A DNA stretch of 64,000 nt from contig JAKCWW010000152.1 of assembly GCA_026260175.1 (NCBI GenBank), positions 1,835-65,834 on the forward strand, given 5' to 3'. The notes under the pieces are model-generated. The model saw only the letters and a program-made list of their open reading frames with translations, ran no database searches and was not told the DNA's origin. Origin of the DNA: Reticulitermes lucifugus (taxonomy: Eukaryota > Arthropoda > Insecta > Blattodea > Rhinotermitidae). Positions 1-13,687 of this stretch are shown here, in pieces. Numbering within the stretch: position 1 is the stretch's first letter; each line of letters starts with the position of its first letter. The position numbers were made by a program, and so were the translations under genes.

Positions 1-72
1 ACACACCACAGTCGGTAGGACTCCTCTGGACGAGGGACCAGCCCGTCGCAGAGACCTCTACTTCACAAGCTG
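1..72 (-). mobile_element. SINE family A fragment, cut by window edge
   Basis: These bases match 13783-13850 almost base for base, including the segment around ggactcctctggacga. That second copy sits in the body of a complete tRNA-headed SINE on the minus strand. Here the homology stops near position 72, before the tRNA-like head. This is therefore a body fragment running off the left edge of the window. Confidence 0.7.
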
Positions 73-1135
73 GGTTGGCCTCCACTGTATAATATTCCTA
101 CAATGCTTGGAGAAAATCGGTCACCTTGCAGAAAATTTCATCTGCGGAAGAACATACATAGAGAGCGTTTCGTCTACGCATATTTTAGGTGCGCTCGCAA
201 CCCTCAGGAGCGTCTGATGAACCAGCTCTGTTAGTTCTTTCTTTCGTCCGCCCCTATGTGTAAGAGTATACTCGAGAATGGGAAGAGACCTTTATGAAAT
301 TTAATGTTTAAGGTTTTTTTCCGTAATATTCTCATTCATTTCAATTTTTGTTCAGATCGGACGACTACAATGACCACTTTACACAAGGACCTGCCTGCTT
401 TTCTGCACGAAGGATCGTTTTCATCCCTGTTATGTGCTTACACAGAGCAATAGCATGCCTACTATGCACATACGTATTTTCTGTCACGCTTTGAATACGT
501 AAAGTACCCACGAAGAAATGAGGCGATATATCTTTTAAATTCCTTATTTCAAAAATGCTCGTATGGTTCTTCAGACGGTTTTTTTGCGTCCTAGCAACAG
601 CTCTAAGATCCAGAGTAATAGGAACTGCGCAACAATTGTTGCTGGGATATACTGAAGAGCAAATTATCCATACTAGTTACAATCTGCATATTATTCATAG
701 CTTGTTATTCTTTTCAGAAAAAAGAGGTAGGTTAAAAAGTAGAACGTCACCATGAAAGAAATGAAACGCCACTGCGAGGAAGATAACTAGTTATTTTTTA
801 TTCCATTTCTCTCTTTCCCCATGCTCCTCTCATTCCTTGCATCCTCTCCATGGAATAAAGTTTGAACATTGCATTTTCAGACCCCCAGTCAACTTGGAAG
901 ATGGATTTTTGTCCTGGGCTGAAAGTACTTCCCAAGGGATGAGACGTCACTTGAGCTGAGGAAAGAGACAGTCGTACGCCAGCCTACGAAGCTAAATCTG
1001 GGCTGTTATGGCAGATTTAGAGGAAACAGCTTGGATGCCAAGTGGCTTCAGACTAGCATCGCTGCTTCCATAACACAAGGACGAGCAACTGGAGTTTGCA
1101 ACCGCCGGAAAAATGGTTAAACGCTGTGTATTGTG
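73..1135. other. No gene recognised
   Basis: AT-rich sequence. The longest Met-initiated frame (555-755, 66 codons) has no recognisable motif and no matching open frame nearby. I see no repeat copied elsewhere in the window. Confidence 0.5.
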
Positions 1136-1204
1136 TGCATGTGTGTGTGTGTGTGTNGGGGGGGGGGGCAGCGAGAAACAGCGTGAGTGAGTGAGTGAGT
1201 GAGG
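1136..1204. repeat. GT repeat, G tract and GTGA repeat
   Basis: A (GT)n run ends at a single N (1157). An 11-base G tract follows at once, and then (GTGA)n at about 1183-1204. The single N probably marks an uncalled base at the GT/G boundary rather than a scaffold gap. Confidence 0.9.
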
Positions 1205-4018
1205 AAGAAGGGGTTACTGATTTCTGTAAAGGCGCCCTAGTGAGGGTAAAGGAGGAAGGCTTTCAAGAGAGAAAGGCAAGCTTGGAACTGCAAAGCAAAA
1301 GTTTAAAAGCCCTGAGCTTAGTTCATATCATTATTCCAAAAACCCTTTTCCCGCCATCTACGCTGGCTTCCTTCCTTCCTAAGCTACATTCTCTCATACC
1401 ACAAACACTACCACAGAAACAGGAGTTAGTACTGGAACCTAGGTCTCCGAATCGATTCGAGTAGACATATACCGATTTAATTATCCCGTCATTATAAAAT
1501 TTGTCCTGTAGGCTATAACACATGGTACTTTATTTTGAATACACACCTATTTTTATTTTGGATTGAGGACAAATAAATAGTTACTAAGTCAAACTAGGCT
1601 ACGATTTGGAAGATAAAAGATAGGTTTAGATTTTTGGAAGGGTTAAAGATTTTTTTTTGTTAGAGCGTCAAAACCTGCCCTTCTGAGAGCACCCACGAGA
1701 GGGTTATAGCTTCTCCGAAAATTCGGTAATTATACGTTAGCCGAAAACGGCGTCATATCCTAGGGGACTTGATCCTTCATTTTTTACTAAAGCCTAGACT
1801 TTGAATACCTTTAATGCTCTGCAGAAGGAACTTGTATGCACATCTCGTAAATGAAACTCCACTACTTAACTCCGTATAGACTGTGTAGGTTATGCCTATG
1901 CACTGTCCGCTGTGAAAGATAGGGGACAGGTATATCTAAAATACGACTTTCGGTAATCTACTTTACATTAAAAAAATTCATATATCAAATACGTAATATA
2001 CAATATCTACTATAAATATTACGCAATGAATCAGCCATTGTCACAGGCATAAACAAAATCCCGTCATCGAGAATTTGACGAAATAAGACTTTAAAAGCAG
2101 GTTTGAAACAGGACAAAAACACAGATATTGAATGAAAAGACAGACATGGTCAGGTGTTAATTAGGATAAGTCAGTCGCTATAGTGACTAGGCCATGCGCG
2201 CTTGGCGACTTAAGAACTATGGTTCTATTCTAGGCAGTGAGAAGACATTCTTCTCCTCCCCAAACCCTCCAGCCAACATTATGAACTGCTGCGGAAGTGA
2301 ACTAAACATTCCGGCACTCTGGTTTTATTGACAGAATCAAACTAGTTAAACATGAAACGGTATATAAAATACGACACTATTAACAGCACGCTTAGAGCAT
2401 TAAAATGCCCTAGCTCATTTAAGTTCAAGGATAACCTATCTTTATTTCCGTCGTGTAACAAAACACACAGAAAAACGTTCAAAATTATAGTGCAATGTTG
2501 CATTAAAGGAGCAAAAAAGAAAACATTATGAACATGTTAGGGCATCAATTTCACACAGCATGCTTGCCAACGTTTTATTATTCCAACATGTTTCGTACAC
2601 CTTTCATTTTATTGAAACCATAAAATGAAGGCCTGTTAATAGATGTGGATTTCGCCCACGCTTTTTTTTCTGTTTATGTTACATTTGACTATCAAAATTT
2701 TCTTGCCGTTTACAAAAAAAAGATTATCCATAATATTGGCAAGCTCTTTTCCTTTTCTCCAACTCTTATTCAAATAATGAAGATAATGTTACAAAAGTTA
2801 ATTTCAGGCCCCTGTTAAATTTTAAGGAATTTCCGTATATTAATTTTTATGAATCATGAGACAATTCCTTATCACCTAACTCAGTAACATTTATAGAAAA
2901 AAGTCTTCCATCAGAGAAAGCCGATATTACTTATAACAGAATGTTTACAAGTGGACAATAAAATAATGATCGGTAATAAATAATTTCAGCAAATATTATG
3001 GTTCAATAACAGTTTTCACTAACAATTTTTAGAAGATTTCAAAGGTTAACTTCCACGTAAGACACAATTATGTTTCCAAATAATCTCAAATAGCCCTTCT
3101 AACATAAAACAAATAATCGGAATTTCAACATAAGTAACAATTTTCTTGGCAATGTTACATATTATTGGTTCTTAATTTGTTAAAAACGCAATGAAAATTA
3201 CACACAATTTAGGCATTGAGCCAAACAATAAGATGACCGTAAACTATGAGTTAGGTAGGATATGGAAATGGTCGTACTCTGTTTAAGTACGATACTAGAA
3301 TTTTACTGGAGGAAAGCAGAGAAAGTACGCACAACGTCACTGACAATAAGAAACCTCCGTGTTGAAAATCGAAACAGCGAATTTCCAAAAGCGAAAAAGA
3401 GTGATCCGTTCACTATTACCACGTCAAAGATCCTAAGCATTTAGCGTGTACACAAATAAAAGCACTGCCTCTCCCCGCCAGGAAAGGTTTATTCACCGAA
3501 AAGTTTCAAGTGGAAAACATCAGTTCTGACGGACGTTTCGCTCGGTAGAGATTACTATGGTGACCAGTAACTGTGACAGGAAAGTTATTTACTGTGCACA
3601 GTAAACTGAGCTCGAATATAAAATGACAATGCTTCTTCGTGTTCCGCAGACACTAAACCTTTGTATGTATGAAATTGTGACGCGTCAGTCCGTTTCACAA
3701 ATAATTGACAAGTTATTTCCAGAATTCATGCTGTAGCATTTATTAACATTAGGGTGGAATCCATTTCGAATCTCGACCGTCATTATTGAAGTTTCTGTAA
3801 GATTTTCTTTGCCCTCTCGAGAATTCTTCGATATCATCAGGGCCGCTTCTTTCCACATCCCCATCAATTCACATCTCAATTAGCGTCATGTAATGTCTGC
3901 AGTTGACAAAGCGTCTGTACATAACATACAAACTTACAAACTGACATTTATCATCAACAGGCTCAATCATTCTCCATCATTTGAACCGTAAAACGTAATG
4001 TTAAATTGCCGTCTCTGC
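1205..4018. other. No gene recognised
   Basis: About 2.8 kb of AT-rich sequence without a supported gene. Frames at 1195-1464 (+), 3262-3444 (+) and 3685-3879 (-) are short and show no domain. The first merely starts inside the GTGA repeat. Confidence 0.5.
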
Positions 4019-4104
4019 TGCTCCTGGCGGGATTCTAACCCGCAGTCAAAGCAAACCAGCGGCCGCAGACCTACACTTTAGACCACGCGGCCACCAGGAT
4101 CGGC
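4019..4104 (-). mobile_element. SINE family A, tRNA-like head fragment
   Basis: Read on the minus strand this begins gccgatcctggtggccgcg and carries a pol III B-box-like GGGTTAGAATCCC. It matches the head of the SINE at 13688-13976. The SINE body is missing. The plus-strand side stops right where dispersed repeat E begins (4109). Confidence 0.75.
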
Positions 4105-4108
4105 TAAA

Positions 4109-4490
4109 AGAAACTCAATACACACAATGAAGAATGAATAAATATAGGCCTACATATAACTATAAGTATAATTTTACCTGTGTATTTTTCTATACAACAT
4201 GTAAAATAAAGATATGGATTAATGATAATAGGAAAATTTAAAGAATACAATTCACAACCTTGGCTAGGGTGTCGCTACTTTTAACAAATTTTTAAAAAAT
4301 TAATTAGTAATATAATGTATCTCTCCATAAATAAATAGTTTATAAGTTTCAAAACAGCTTCGGCGTTCTATCTCGGCTTTGCCAGGTAAAGGGTTAAAGG
4401 ACGTTTTCTCATTTCGAATATCTCCATGGGCGAAATAACACTGTGTTGAGGGCAACATTTTGCCTGCGAGCTACGGGTTGATCGACCCTG
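4109..4490 (+). repeat. Dispersed repeat E, copy 1 (inverted partner at 26.2 kb)
   Basis: About 380 bp aligns with the reverse complement of 26215-26592. Shared blocks include ctcaatacacacaatgaaga, tataactataagtat, the ctatctcggctttgccagg segment near 4370-4388 and gcgagctacgggttga near 4466. A ggtaaagggttaa segment at 4386-4398 reads TTAACCCTTTACC on the other strand and resembles a piggyBac-type end. The homology continues past it, so it is not the boundary of the repeat. I see no coding capacity; this is an unclassified non-autonomous repeat. Confidence 0.7.
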
Positions 4491-7400
4491 TTGTAAAGGG
4501 ACGCACGTCCTGTAGCTCACAACCTCAGTTGAGGTCAGGGTCACACAAGTGCTTTGGCGCCTGTAGGTGAATGGGATGAAATGCAGTGGCTAACTGTACA
4601 CTATGACAGAGAACATAAGGAAATATAACTTCGGCAATGGGAGGGCAGGACTGTATTCACACTGATTCTGCATTTGTCATCGGCACCTATTCAGTATAAC
4701 GCGATGTGGAATAGGGAAATTTCAGAATACCGTTACATACAAAAAACCCAAAGCTTCGAATCTCATCCACCTGGTCCTAAATTAGTTGTTTAACACATTT
4801 ACCTGTCAAAATAACGAATATTCTTGATAAAGAAGGCTGTGCAAATATTTATAATATTTATAAGCCGGTTTTCCACTGGATATGACACATATGTGCTCAG
4901 AGGTGTAACAAATGCTTCTCAATAAATTTTCATTTGTTTCTTGGAGCACAAATGTGTAAGTACAGAGTGCGTCTTTTCCTGCTTTACCGATAAGCACCGG
5001 CCCGACGCTCTAGTAAATTTTTATTAGACTTTCTAAAGTGTATTATCACTGCGGTCGTTTGTCCAGCGACTGTCATCGACTGTTAAACCTCCCCGAGACG
5101 CGGCGTAAGACGCAACCCTGACAGAGCGTCGGACGGAGCGTTGGGCCGGCGCTTTTCGATCGAGCAGAAAAATAAACATCCTATACATTAGAGCATTCGG
5201 ATAGTTTTTACAGAAGAGAATGACAACAGATTTTAAAGTAAGAGGAATAAGGTACTTGGTAGGAAAAATACAAAGTCTGCTCTAGAGAAAGAAAATAGTA
5301 CAAAATTTTACGATTAACGAAAAGTGCTTACAGACCCCTACGATAATCGAAGGACCTCTAACGGTTCGGTCTGCAACAATGAATCACTTCTATGAACGAG
5401 GATACAAATTTTTTATACAAGGATCCCAAAATATGTTACTCACAAAACGAAAAAATTCTTGTCTTTACCCTCTGCCTCATCTTGTTGCCACCGAGGGTGC
5501 ACGATACAGCCTCACACACTGAGGGTCACACATGTTGCACACAATTTGGCCGCAAACTCCAACTTTTGCATAGGCAACATATTTATCTTCTGCCCCGTAA
5601 AACTTCTTACTTAAGGTTGTAAACGTTCAGAACGAGAATGGAATATATTACAAAAGACGTAATAAGAACAAATCCAAGCCCAACCGAGTATTATATACCT
5701 CATCTAAATAACATCTCTGATCTTATCATTCATCGTGGATCAAAAGGAAAGAATAGATCGAGGACGTTGAAACAGTGATTACCGCGTGGTACGGAGAGTG
5801 AGGAAAAAAAACAGAGGTGAGTTAGGGAACCAATAAACGCAGCAAAAATATTGTTTCAATGCGAAGAGATAACTCATTTGAATAAATGAGAAAACTCGTA
5901 CTTTTAAAGAAAGTCATAAACCATACACTTTCATTACAGCACAACAGACTGTGTGTTAACTCTGCTATTGCATACTCTGTCATAATAATTTGATCTCTGT
6001 CATCATGTTAGTCGTGAATTCTCTCTCTCCTCTTACAGAGATTTCATCTAAGGCTAATTCCGGGTTGTACAGCGCGACTGCATCGTTGACAGTTCCGGTC
6101 ACGAACGTCAGAAGCGAGCAGGTCTTGACGTAGGACATTCATTACAGTAAGGGCTGTAGATTATCTTTAACAAGGAAGGGTCAGATTCCACGTCTACAGT
6201 ACCCCACAAAGAATCACTATGAATGTTGGCATACCCACTCATATAGAGTTATTAAATATTTACACCTAAAAAGACTTGCACTCTTGTAGCAAGTTGAGAA
6301 AAGTTTGCATGTGAAACCGAGCAGCCGTAGTGGGCATTAGAGAATATATCAGAATTAATGTCCTGTAACAGCTCATTTCAATTTTACTAGTATCACATTT
6401 GTGTCTAGATCTCAGGTTTAGCCAAAGGGAAATAAAGACTGTCTTTAACGGAAAAGAACGAACATGACTGGCCATTGCATGAATGGTTATATTTTTATAC
6501 ACCCGGTGGGACCGCTGCTGATTCTTCATTGTAAAAAGGAGTCTGTATAGACTAAGCAAACGAGAAGGTCACGTAGAACATCGATCAAATGTTAATACAC
6601 TTGTACAATTACGGAACCGGCCTAACTACCGGACGGCCATGGAACTAATTTCTACCATTTGCAATAAGATTGGTTCCTGACAACTGTAAAAAAGGAATAA
6701 GTACATTAATTTACTGCTCAAGGTACAACGTGAACCATTTACGTAATATGTTTCATGTAGCCTACAATATAGGCTATGGAAGGCTGGAAGTAGAATTCAT
6801 CATGGCCTGCTTTAACTAAGATACTAAAGTTGTCCTCGTGTTTAATTAAGCGCCAAGCCATGAAGACCTATAGGGAGTCCATTCTCAATGGGTCCTAGAT
6901 GATGGCGAGTGGTCAGTTTCATGCCCTCGGCACACATTGGCAAAGGAGCCTCAGAGCCAATCTGGACGCTGTGGACAGGGCAGTGATAGCTTACCTTGCC
7001 GCAAATCCAACCCAGATTTCTATGCCATACAGCCAATAGCCTAATCACTGTGCTGGACTGTTGTATGAGGTAAAGACTATACATATCAGAGTCATAAATG
7101 TTCCGCGTTTCCATTTTGGTGTATTTAAATACATTTCTCAACTCAAGTTTATGTTACATCGCAAGAGATTATTACTGTCAATTATGAATTAGGAAAGACA
7201 CGGGGGTGCCCAATTTAAAATATAATTCCACCATTTTATTCAGGGGATTGTGAAAAAGACGAGACACCTCAATTAGTAAAACCGATCAACGTTTCGAAAA
7301 TCCAGATTTGTACCTACCGAATATACTTCAGCGGTGCCTGTCAGTAGGATTTCACTTAAGTGAAGAAATCGAGAAGGGAAGTTCTGTTGGTTTCCGCTCA

Positions 7401-8318
7401 TGAACAGGTAATTGTTAGTGTGTGAGATAGCATGTAACACACAGACACCACAGACTAAATTCATGAGCTGGCATAGCTGTAACTGACAGACTGGCAGGCT
7501 GGCTGGCTGACAGATCGAATGACTACGGCTGAGCACCCGAATTTCAAGTCGTAGGGCCATCAGATAAGTTTCTTCCTAACAATCGCCACCCCAGGATAGG
7601 CTTCGAACTGGCTACAAATCTGAACATTCACGTGCATCTAGGGACCGCTTCTGGACTGCATCGTCTGCCCTCGACGTGCCCTATACGCTCTCAAAGCGTT
7701 GTGCTTAGCGGAAAATTTTGACAACATAGACGTACGACATGGACGAAAATTACACATATCTCAACATTAGTGAGCTCAGGAAATAAGCTCCCGGTAACTT
7801 GGCGAGGCTCAAGTAAGTTCTGGGCCTGCTACATTCCTCTGACTCGAATGCAGTTCCGATCATCCAACTACGCGTTCTTCAGTTCAAGACTTCCCCAAGT
7901 AGTGAGCCTATATTTTGGTTGAGATGATATTTGGGGCATGTTTCATCAATGATGTTGGGAGATTTACCGTAGTCACCTTCCAGCGAAAATGTGCGAGGCT
8001 AAGAACACAGAGAGTCAGATTTTAACCAGTTGAAAGGTTAACCATGAAACGTGATCTGAGATCTGTATCTAATTCTGAATTACATTCAAGAAGCACGACA
8101 ACATAACTAACCGAGACTTCGACCGCTTACCCTCGCCACTCACTCACTTCTTCCACTCCTGTAGCAAATACGGATTCTGCTACGCATCACATCTGTCAAA
8201 ATATTCCCCACATTTAGTACACCTGTTTCTGAGTATGATTTATGGAATTATGGAAAGTGCTGGCTGATAAAAATTACTACACAAGCATACTACGTTTTTT
8301 AATCACGACGCTACCGTG
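4491..8318. other. No gene recognised
   Basis: About 3.8 kb without a supported gene. Frames of 60-99 codons occur on both strands (5392-5622, 6266-6559, 6842-7141, 7273-7560) but show no domain, no signal peptide with following sequence and no splice-site series. A short GC-rich, CpG-dense patch lies at 5085-5165. Confidence 0.5.
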
Positions 8319-8586
8319 TCCAGGCTATGGCCTGGACGCTCGAGATTTCGTTTTATGGCGGAAACAAGAGATTCCTCTCTTCTTTAAAACATTCAGCCTC
8401 TCTCTGGGGCCCACCAAGCCTCCTATCCAATGGGCGCAGAGGATTCTTTCCCTTCGGATAAAGCGGCTGGGGCGTGAAATTGATTCCTCACATCCATCTA
8501 GTACCGATGTTAGGATTGAGTGGAATAATGCCTCTTCTTCCCTAATACGTCTTCATGGTACGGACAGAGATAACTTTATCTTACGA
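8319..8586 (+). mobile_element. SINE family B copy
   Basis: It shares a chain of blocks with the copies near 13.5, 31.5 and 42.9 kb. These are ggcctggacgctcgagattt, ggggcccaccaagcctcct, a short spacer, aagcggctggggcgtg, catctagtaccgatgtta, and a tail of the type cttcatggtacggacagag followed by taactttatctta. The tRNA-like 5' head is degraded or absent. A 124-codon open frame (8242-8616) runs through it but is only an accidental read-through of the SINE. Confidence 0.75.
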
Positions 8587-11500
8587 TTACTAAATCCATA
8601 CAGTATAGTTGCATGAAGGACGAAGAAACATGTGTAGAAGACAGAAGTCACCTCATCTCTTAAGGTGCCTAAGGGTAATGCATTCGTATAGGGGACATGT
8701 ATCACAGCAACTTCATACAGACGTACCGCTATATTCTGAAAACCAAGTAGTTTCTCAGGATTCTAAATATATTTCGGACTTATGATCATAGTTGTAATGC
8801 ATGGGAAATTACGCTCGGTCTGGCCCATGTGCTGCAATACCATAATTACACGCAGATATGAACACTGTGTTCGAATTCATGTGCTTTATAAAACAGTTCC
8901 AATGGAAGTGAATAATCCCTTCGATATTTGTTATACGTGTAATAAGCTTGGTTTGCAGGTTAGGCCAAATGGCAGCAGTTATGAAGCAGTCAGGTGGTAG
9001 CTGAAGTGATTGGTTTACGGTAGTTTCGCCAGATGGCAGTTGTCGTCATGAAGCAATCGAGATATAAAACATGTACCCATGCTTCAATTGGCGATGCAGC
9101 GTCACACTTTGCCGATAACGTCAATGAAGCTATGAACTTTTCAAATTCATGGCCTGAATATTCAGTAAAACTATTATTTAATATTATCCTTATACATCTA
9201 CAATATATACGGACGGAACAACTGAAAAAATATCTGTGGAAATCATAACTAGAGACGCTGTGGATTAGGGTCTAAATATTATGGTAATCCTGTCATATGA
9301 CGGGGCCCTAGCTGGTTTCAAAATATTTAGTTATAACAAGAGGGATTTTAACGCAGCCCTGTAACATTGGCCTGGGGTGCTTGTAAAACAATTAGAGGAC
9401 GCTGTGATTTCTGGCATTCTATTGAATGTCTATACATAACTGGTACAGATCACGTAACAGTTGCTTTCTCTTGCGCTTAATTACGTGCTCCCAAGCCGTA
9501 CATTACATCCAGAACTTCCACTGTCGAAGTACGAATGAAAAGTAACGACTAATGAAGCACAGGTAACTGGCATGTGACAGTGACTGTCTTCGCTGTAAAT
9601 AAAATATCAGACGGGGTTTATCCACCAGCAAAGAAAAATATATGATAGATTTAACGAGCACAAAAGAAGATTCATGACTGCACAAAACCAAAAGTACCTG
9701 TAACAACCACGTACTCCTCTTATCTTAATGAATTCAGACCCATTTTACTACCTCAGGCAACAAGAGGAGAGTAATTTAGAAGTGAACAACATAATTACTA
9801 TGGTAGAAGAGTAGATAATTACACAGTTTAAATCATACCAAAAAGAGCCTGTGTATAAGAATGGTGGGACCTCCTAATATACCGTTGGTGTTCTAGACCA
9901 TTATTCTCACGCATAGCCTATCAGGATGAACTTGTGTTCTGTGCTTGACAAACTGCGATTACCCTTGTTTCTTTCTATTGTACTGAACGGAAACAAACTG
10001 TAAGGCCAAGGAGTTCAAAATCAGTCTCCTTCAGGAGACGTTGACAGTATGTTACGTTTTTAAAATATCCGTCCAGGGTTAGCTGGTGGGTGATTCCCTG
10101 ATAATACAAGACAATCGTTGAAACATTATAGTAATATATAAGGACAGGACATATCACTTAAAGACGAGAGTAATACCAATGCCTGTAACGTTGTGTATTT
10201 CAGATATAGACCTACCTTAGACAGTCATATGGTAGCAGGATCAACTTTGGAAACGTAATATATTTACCACTGTCATATACATACACGTATACTTTAGGCA
10301 ACAGATCGTATCTGTAGGTATAATTGCTGTTTTTATAATGGTTCTTCCCTTTTTTACAGTGAATACTGTATGTGAAAGGAAAATTATAATGGGCTCCTTA
10401 CTCTAAACTGTAACTGTGAAGATGGGAGCAGAAAGTTCTTACGAAACGTTTCTACCCACCTATCAAACTACGGGTGATCACAAACCACATGAACTTGAGG
10501 TTTATATTTACCGCTGTGAGAAACTAAAATGTCAAACAGACACGTCTATCAATAATGCAGCGCCCTGTTGTTGTGTTCGTAGAACACTTCTTAAGATATA
10601 TTTTAACATTATTTTCCGCATTTACGCCTAGCAGATACTAATACAGTATATATTCATAACGATATAGACTATGTGGTCTCCTACCAGTAACGCTGCACAC
10701 GTTTTAATGCTAGGGATAAGAAGAAGCCACTAGTTGCAGAGCCCTGCTCATATGAACTGTGTTATCAGAATTCATTAAGGCATACACAGGAGACTGTTTC
10801 ATTACAACCGCAATATGCACTACTAAACTTTAATTACTATTGTACAAGACGCCATAAAACGCAATTTAATCCTTGGGGAAATGTAAGCTGAGTGTGTATA
10901 GCCTGCATGTACCATGTCACACAGACAAGAACAGCTGCCCGATTTCTCGTGAATTCACCCTACATCTGTACAATCACTTCCAAACGCAAGACCTATTCCA
11001 TTTAGTCCGATGTTATTTTTTACTCAGTTACTTCTAAGCAGGAGATACTGGTAGATTTGCTGTCACGTACAATAAAATCATGTAGAAGGGAATCCGATGT
11101 ATTGCTGCCATTGATCTGGGCTGATAACAGCAGAAAGAAGACTAATGAAAATTCTACTTTACTAAGCGGAATATATTAAACAGGATAATGGAGGGGCAAA
11201 AATAATTTACTAGGAAACAGCACACATGGGTGTACATTGCTTTCTGTTCAGTCTCATTTCTTAATGTACTTAAAATCCGTGGAATTATTTAAGAGAGAGA
11301 TACCTGTGCTCAGAAAAGGGACAGGAGGCTGGATGTTATGAAAAGAGTTCCATCATAGGAGGTGAAGTTCTTGACCCCCTGAGCTAACATTAGCTTCTCA
11401 CGACGGGCCCTACTCCATAGAGTTATTGGAGCAGAACTTACCTGTCAGATACCGAAAGGAATTAAATCCAATCATCAATAAAATATCTGTACAATAATTT

Positions 11501-12131
11501 TATAAATTACTGAAAGCAACAAAGGAAAATAAACAAACAGCGGAAGTAAAAGAAATGAAGTGTTAAAATGAAACACATCTGAAACAAAAATTTTCATCTG
11601 CTTTTACTTTCTGGTGTTACAGGAAATTCATTCTTTTCGTATGCTACATTTTGCTTACAAGTTTTTAAATTTTATTTTTATTTAATGTAAGAATTTAATA
11701 ATCCTAATTATTAACTATGAATTTTATTGCAATAATTTTACTAATATTAAATCTTTTCGATTTCGCTATAATGAGTTTTAACTAGAAGAAATTCTGTCTC
11801 TCCACTCATATGAAACTATTGAAGACAGGTAGTTGATTGCTAGATAACTGTAGTTGTGTCTTAGCTTATTTAAGGATATGGTGCTTAACTAAAAGAAACT
11901 CTTCTCGCCGCGACGTGGTGCAGATTCCAGACAGAGGATATGATTTGCAATTATGCAGAATAACTAAAAATATCAGTCGCAGAGAGACTGCAAGAGGTAG
12001 TACTGGGGTTTGGACTAGCGTGGAGGTGCAATCCGCATAGCAGGATTAGTTTAGCATCAGCTTATTACAAAATCAGGCAAAAGTATAGGAAGCTAAGGTA
12101 GTGTTTGGAAAGAACTAAGCAACGGAAGAAA
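8587..12131. other. No gene recognised
   Basis: About 3.5 kb of AT-rich sequence with frames of no more than 72 codons and no recognised domain. No repeat copied elsewhere in the window was found. Confidence 0.5.
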
Positions 12132-12660
12132 TACAAGAAGACAGGCAATGTACGTGCAAACGAAATATTGAGGTGCAATGGCGTAAATATTGTTGCCGTG
12201 GAAAAGCAATAGATGTTTACAGTCTGAGTGTGTCTGTAGACGTAATTATCTAGCATTCAAAGCGCATGCGCCATATTATATTGTCACATATGACCTGGCT
12301 GTCTGTACCATATTTTTCCACATTATCCCATTAGGGGGCGATTTTCGGAAAAAGTTATTAAACACAAAATGTGTATTTTAATTTTTTCTACAACTTTTGT
12401 CTGAAATATTTCTCATTCTAAGTAGAATTCGGCGAGATGTTATCATGAATGTACATACATCATGTAAAGTACCCGTTACACCTGTCAGACTTTAATGAAA
12501 CTAGAAATTTCTCAACAGAATTTCGAAAAATCCTTAAATATGAAATGTCATGAAAGTCTGTCCAGGGGGAGCTAAGTTTTTCATGAGGACGGACGGACAG
12601 ACGGGCAGACATGACGAAGCTAATATTAGATTTTCACAATTTTGTGAAAGCGCCTAAAAA
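12132..12660 (+). mobile_element. GCGAAAGCGCC element, full-length copy 1
   Basis: Near-complete copy of a roughly 530-bp family found at least seven times in the window. It starts near acaagaagacaggcaatg and carries an ATGCGCATGCGCC-like segment. It then has the conserved core tctgaaatatttctcattct and gaatgtacatac, a GACGGACAGACGGGCAGACA block, and ends tttgtgaaagcgcctaaaaa. The 3' end (GCGAAAGCGCCT) is the reverse complement of the AGGCGCTTTCGC found about 40 bp inside the left end of better copies. There is no coding capacity. It is a MITE-like or other non-autonomous DNA element; the superfamily is not determined. Confidence 0.75.
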
Positions 12661-13448
12661 CGGAATTTAGGAATTTATATTGTGATAACAAGAACTGGAT
12701 TTCATTTGCCCAGATATTAGGAGTTTTTATGACTATTGTGAGAATTTGTGACTTACAAAAATGTATTTCGCGAAAGGCTAAACGAAAAGCTATGTTCTCT
12801 TGCCGACACGATTGATTAGGAGCTGGATAGGATCATTACCGTGTGCCTCCAGTCGGTCATTTATAATTGTTGAGTGTCTGAGGGTCTAGTTACGGATATC
12901 AGGAGTTGGTGAAATGGGAGAAATGAGATGAGTGTCGTGGCGAAATATTTCCCGAAGCGACTAAAAAAAACCACAGACTCATGTATATTGTCATTGTGAG
13001 ACCCTGCCCTCAAGATATTACAATGTTTACGAATGGAAAATCAGAAGAGGATAGCAACGGAAGTCTGTTTTCAGATAGCAGTCCGACATTTAGTTGGAAC
13101 CCTCCTCCACTCCCCCAAGAAGGAACAAGTAACCCCTTAGTGAGGATAACCACAGGTACACTTAACAATCACACAACTTGGTCACGAAGTAGGCCTTCAT
13201 ATATTCTGGGACCATAAAAAATATATTGATTGCATTTCCTTTATTAAGAGTTCCAGTATCAAATTCAGTCTTTCTGTAAAAATGCAAGACAAAACTTACT
13301 GCCAAATGTATGTCTGGACCATGGGAGAGGAATCATTATTTTGTCCTCTGTACCCATGAGGAACTTCGAAATTCGTAATTAATTAATTATATATTGTTTT
13401 TATAAATCCACAAAAGATAAATTTGTCGATGTTTACGCTCATTCAATT
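12661..13448. other. No gene recognised
   Basis: AT-rich. One 78-codon frame (12981-13217) has no domain. A short palindromic aattaattaatta occurs near 13377. Confidence 0.5.
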
Positions 13449-13660
13449 CTTAAACTTGGCACCAGATGGAGAGTAGTCAGCCTCACGCCCCGGCCGTTTT
13501 ACGCCCGGGGGAAAAGCCCTCTTTATCCATTGAATAGGAGGTTTGGTGGGCTCCAGATTAGGTCTGGACGATTTTGAGAAAACAAAAATTTCATTCCTCT
13601 GCCGGGACCGTCCAGGCCTTGGAGTAGTCACTACACCGACTAAGCTATACCAGCTCCCTT
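13449..13660 (-). mobile_element. SINE family B copy
   Basis: On the minus strand it begins gggagctggtatagcttagt, a tRNA-like A-box region. It continues through ggcctggacggtccc, ggagcccaccaaacctcct and aaaacggccggggcgtgagg and stops at the tctggtgccaagttt block. The 3' tail seen in other copies is missing. Most of it is also an open frame of about 80 codons on the minus strand, which is coincidental. Confidence 0.8.
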
Positions 13661-13687
13661 CATGTAGCCATAGGCCTATACACATAT

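Noticed and set aside
4386-4398. piggyBac element end with TTAA target
   Set aside because: Both copies of repeat E stay homologous on the far side of the TTAA, so it is not a border.
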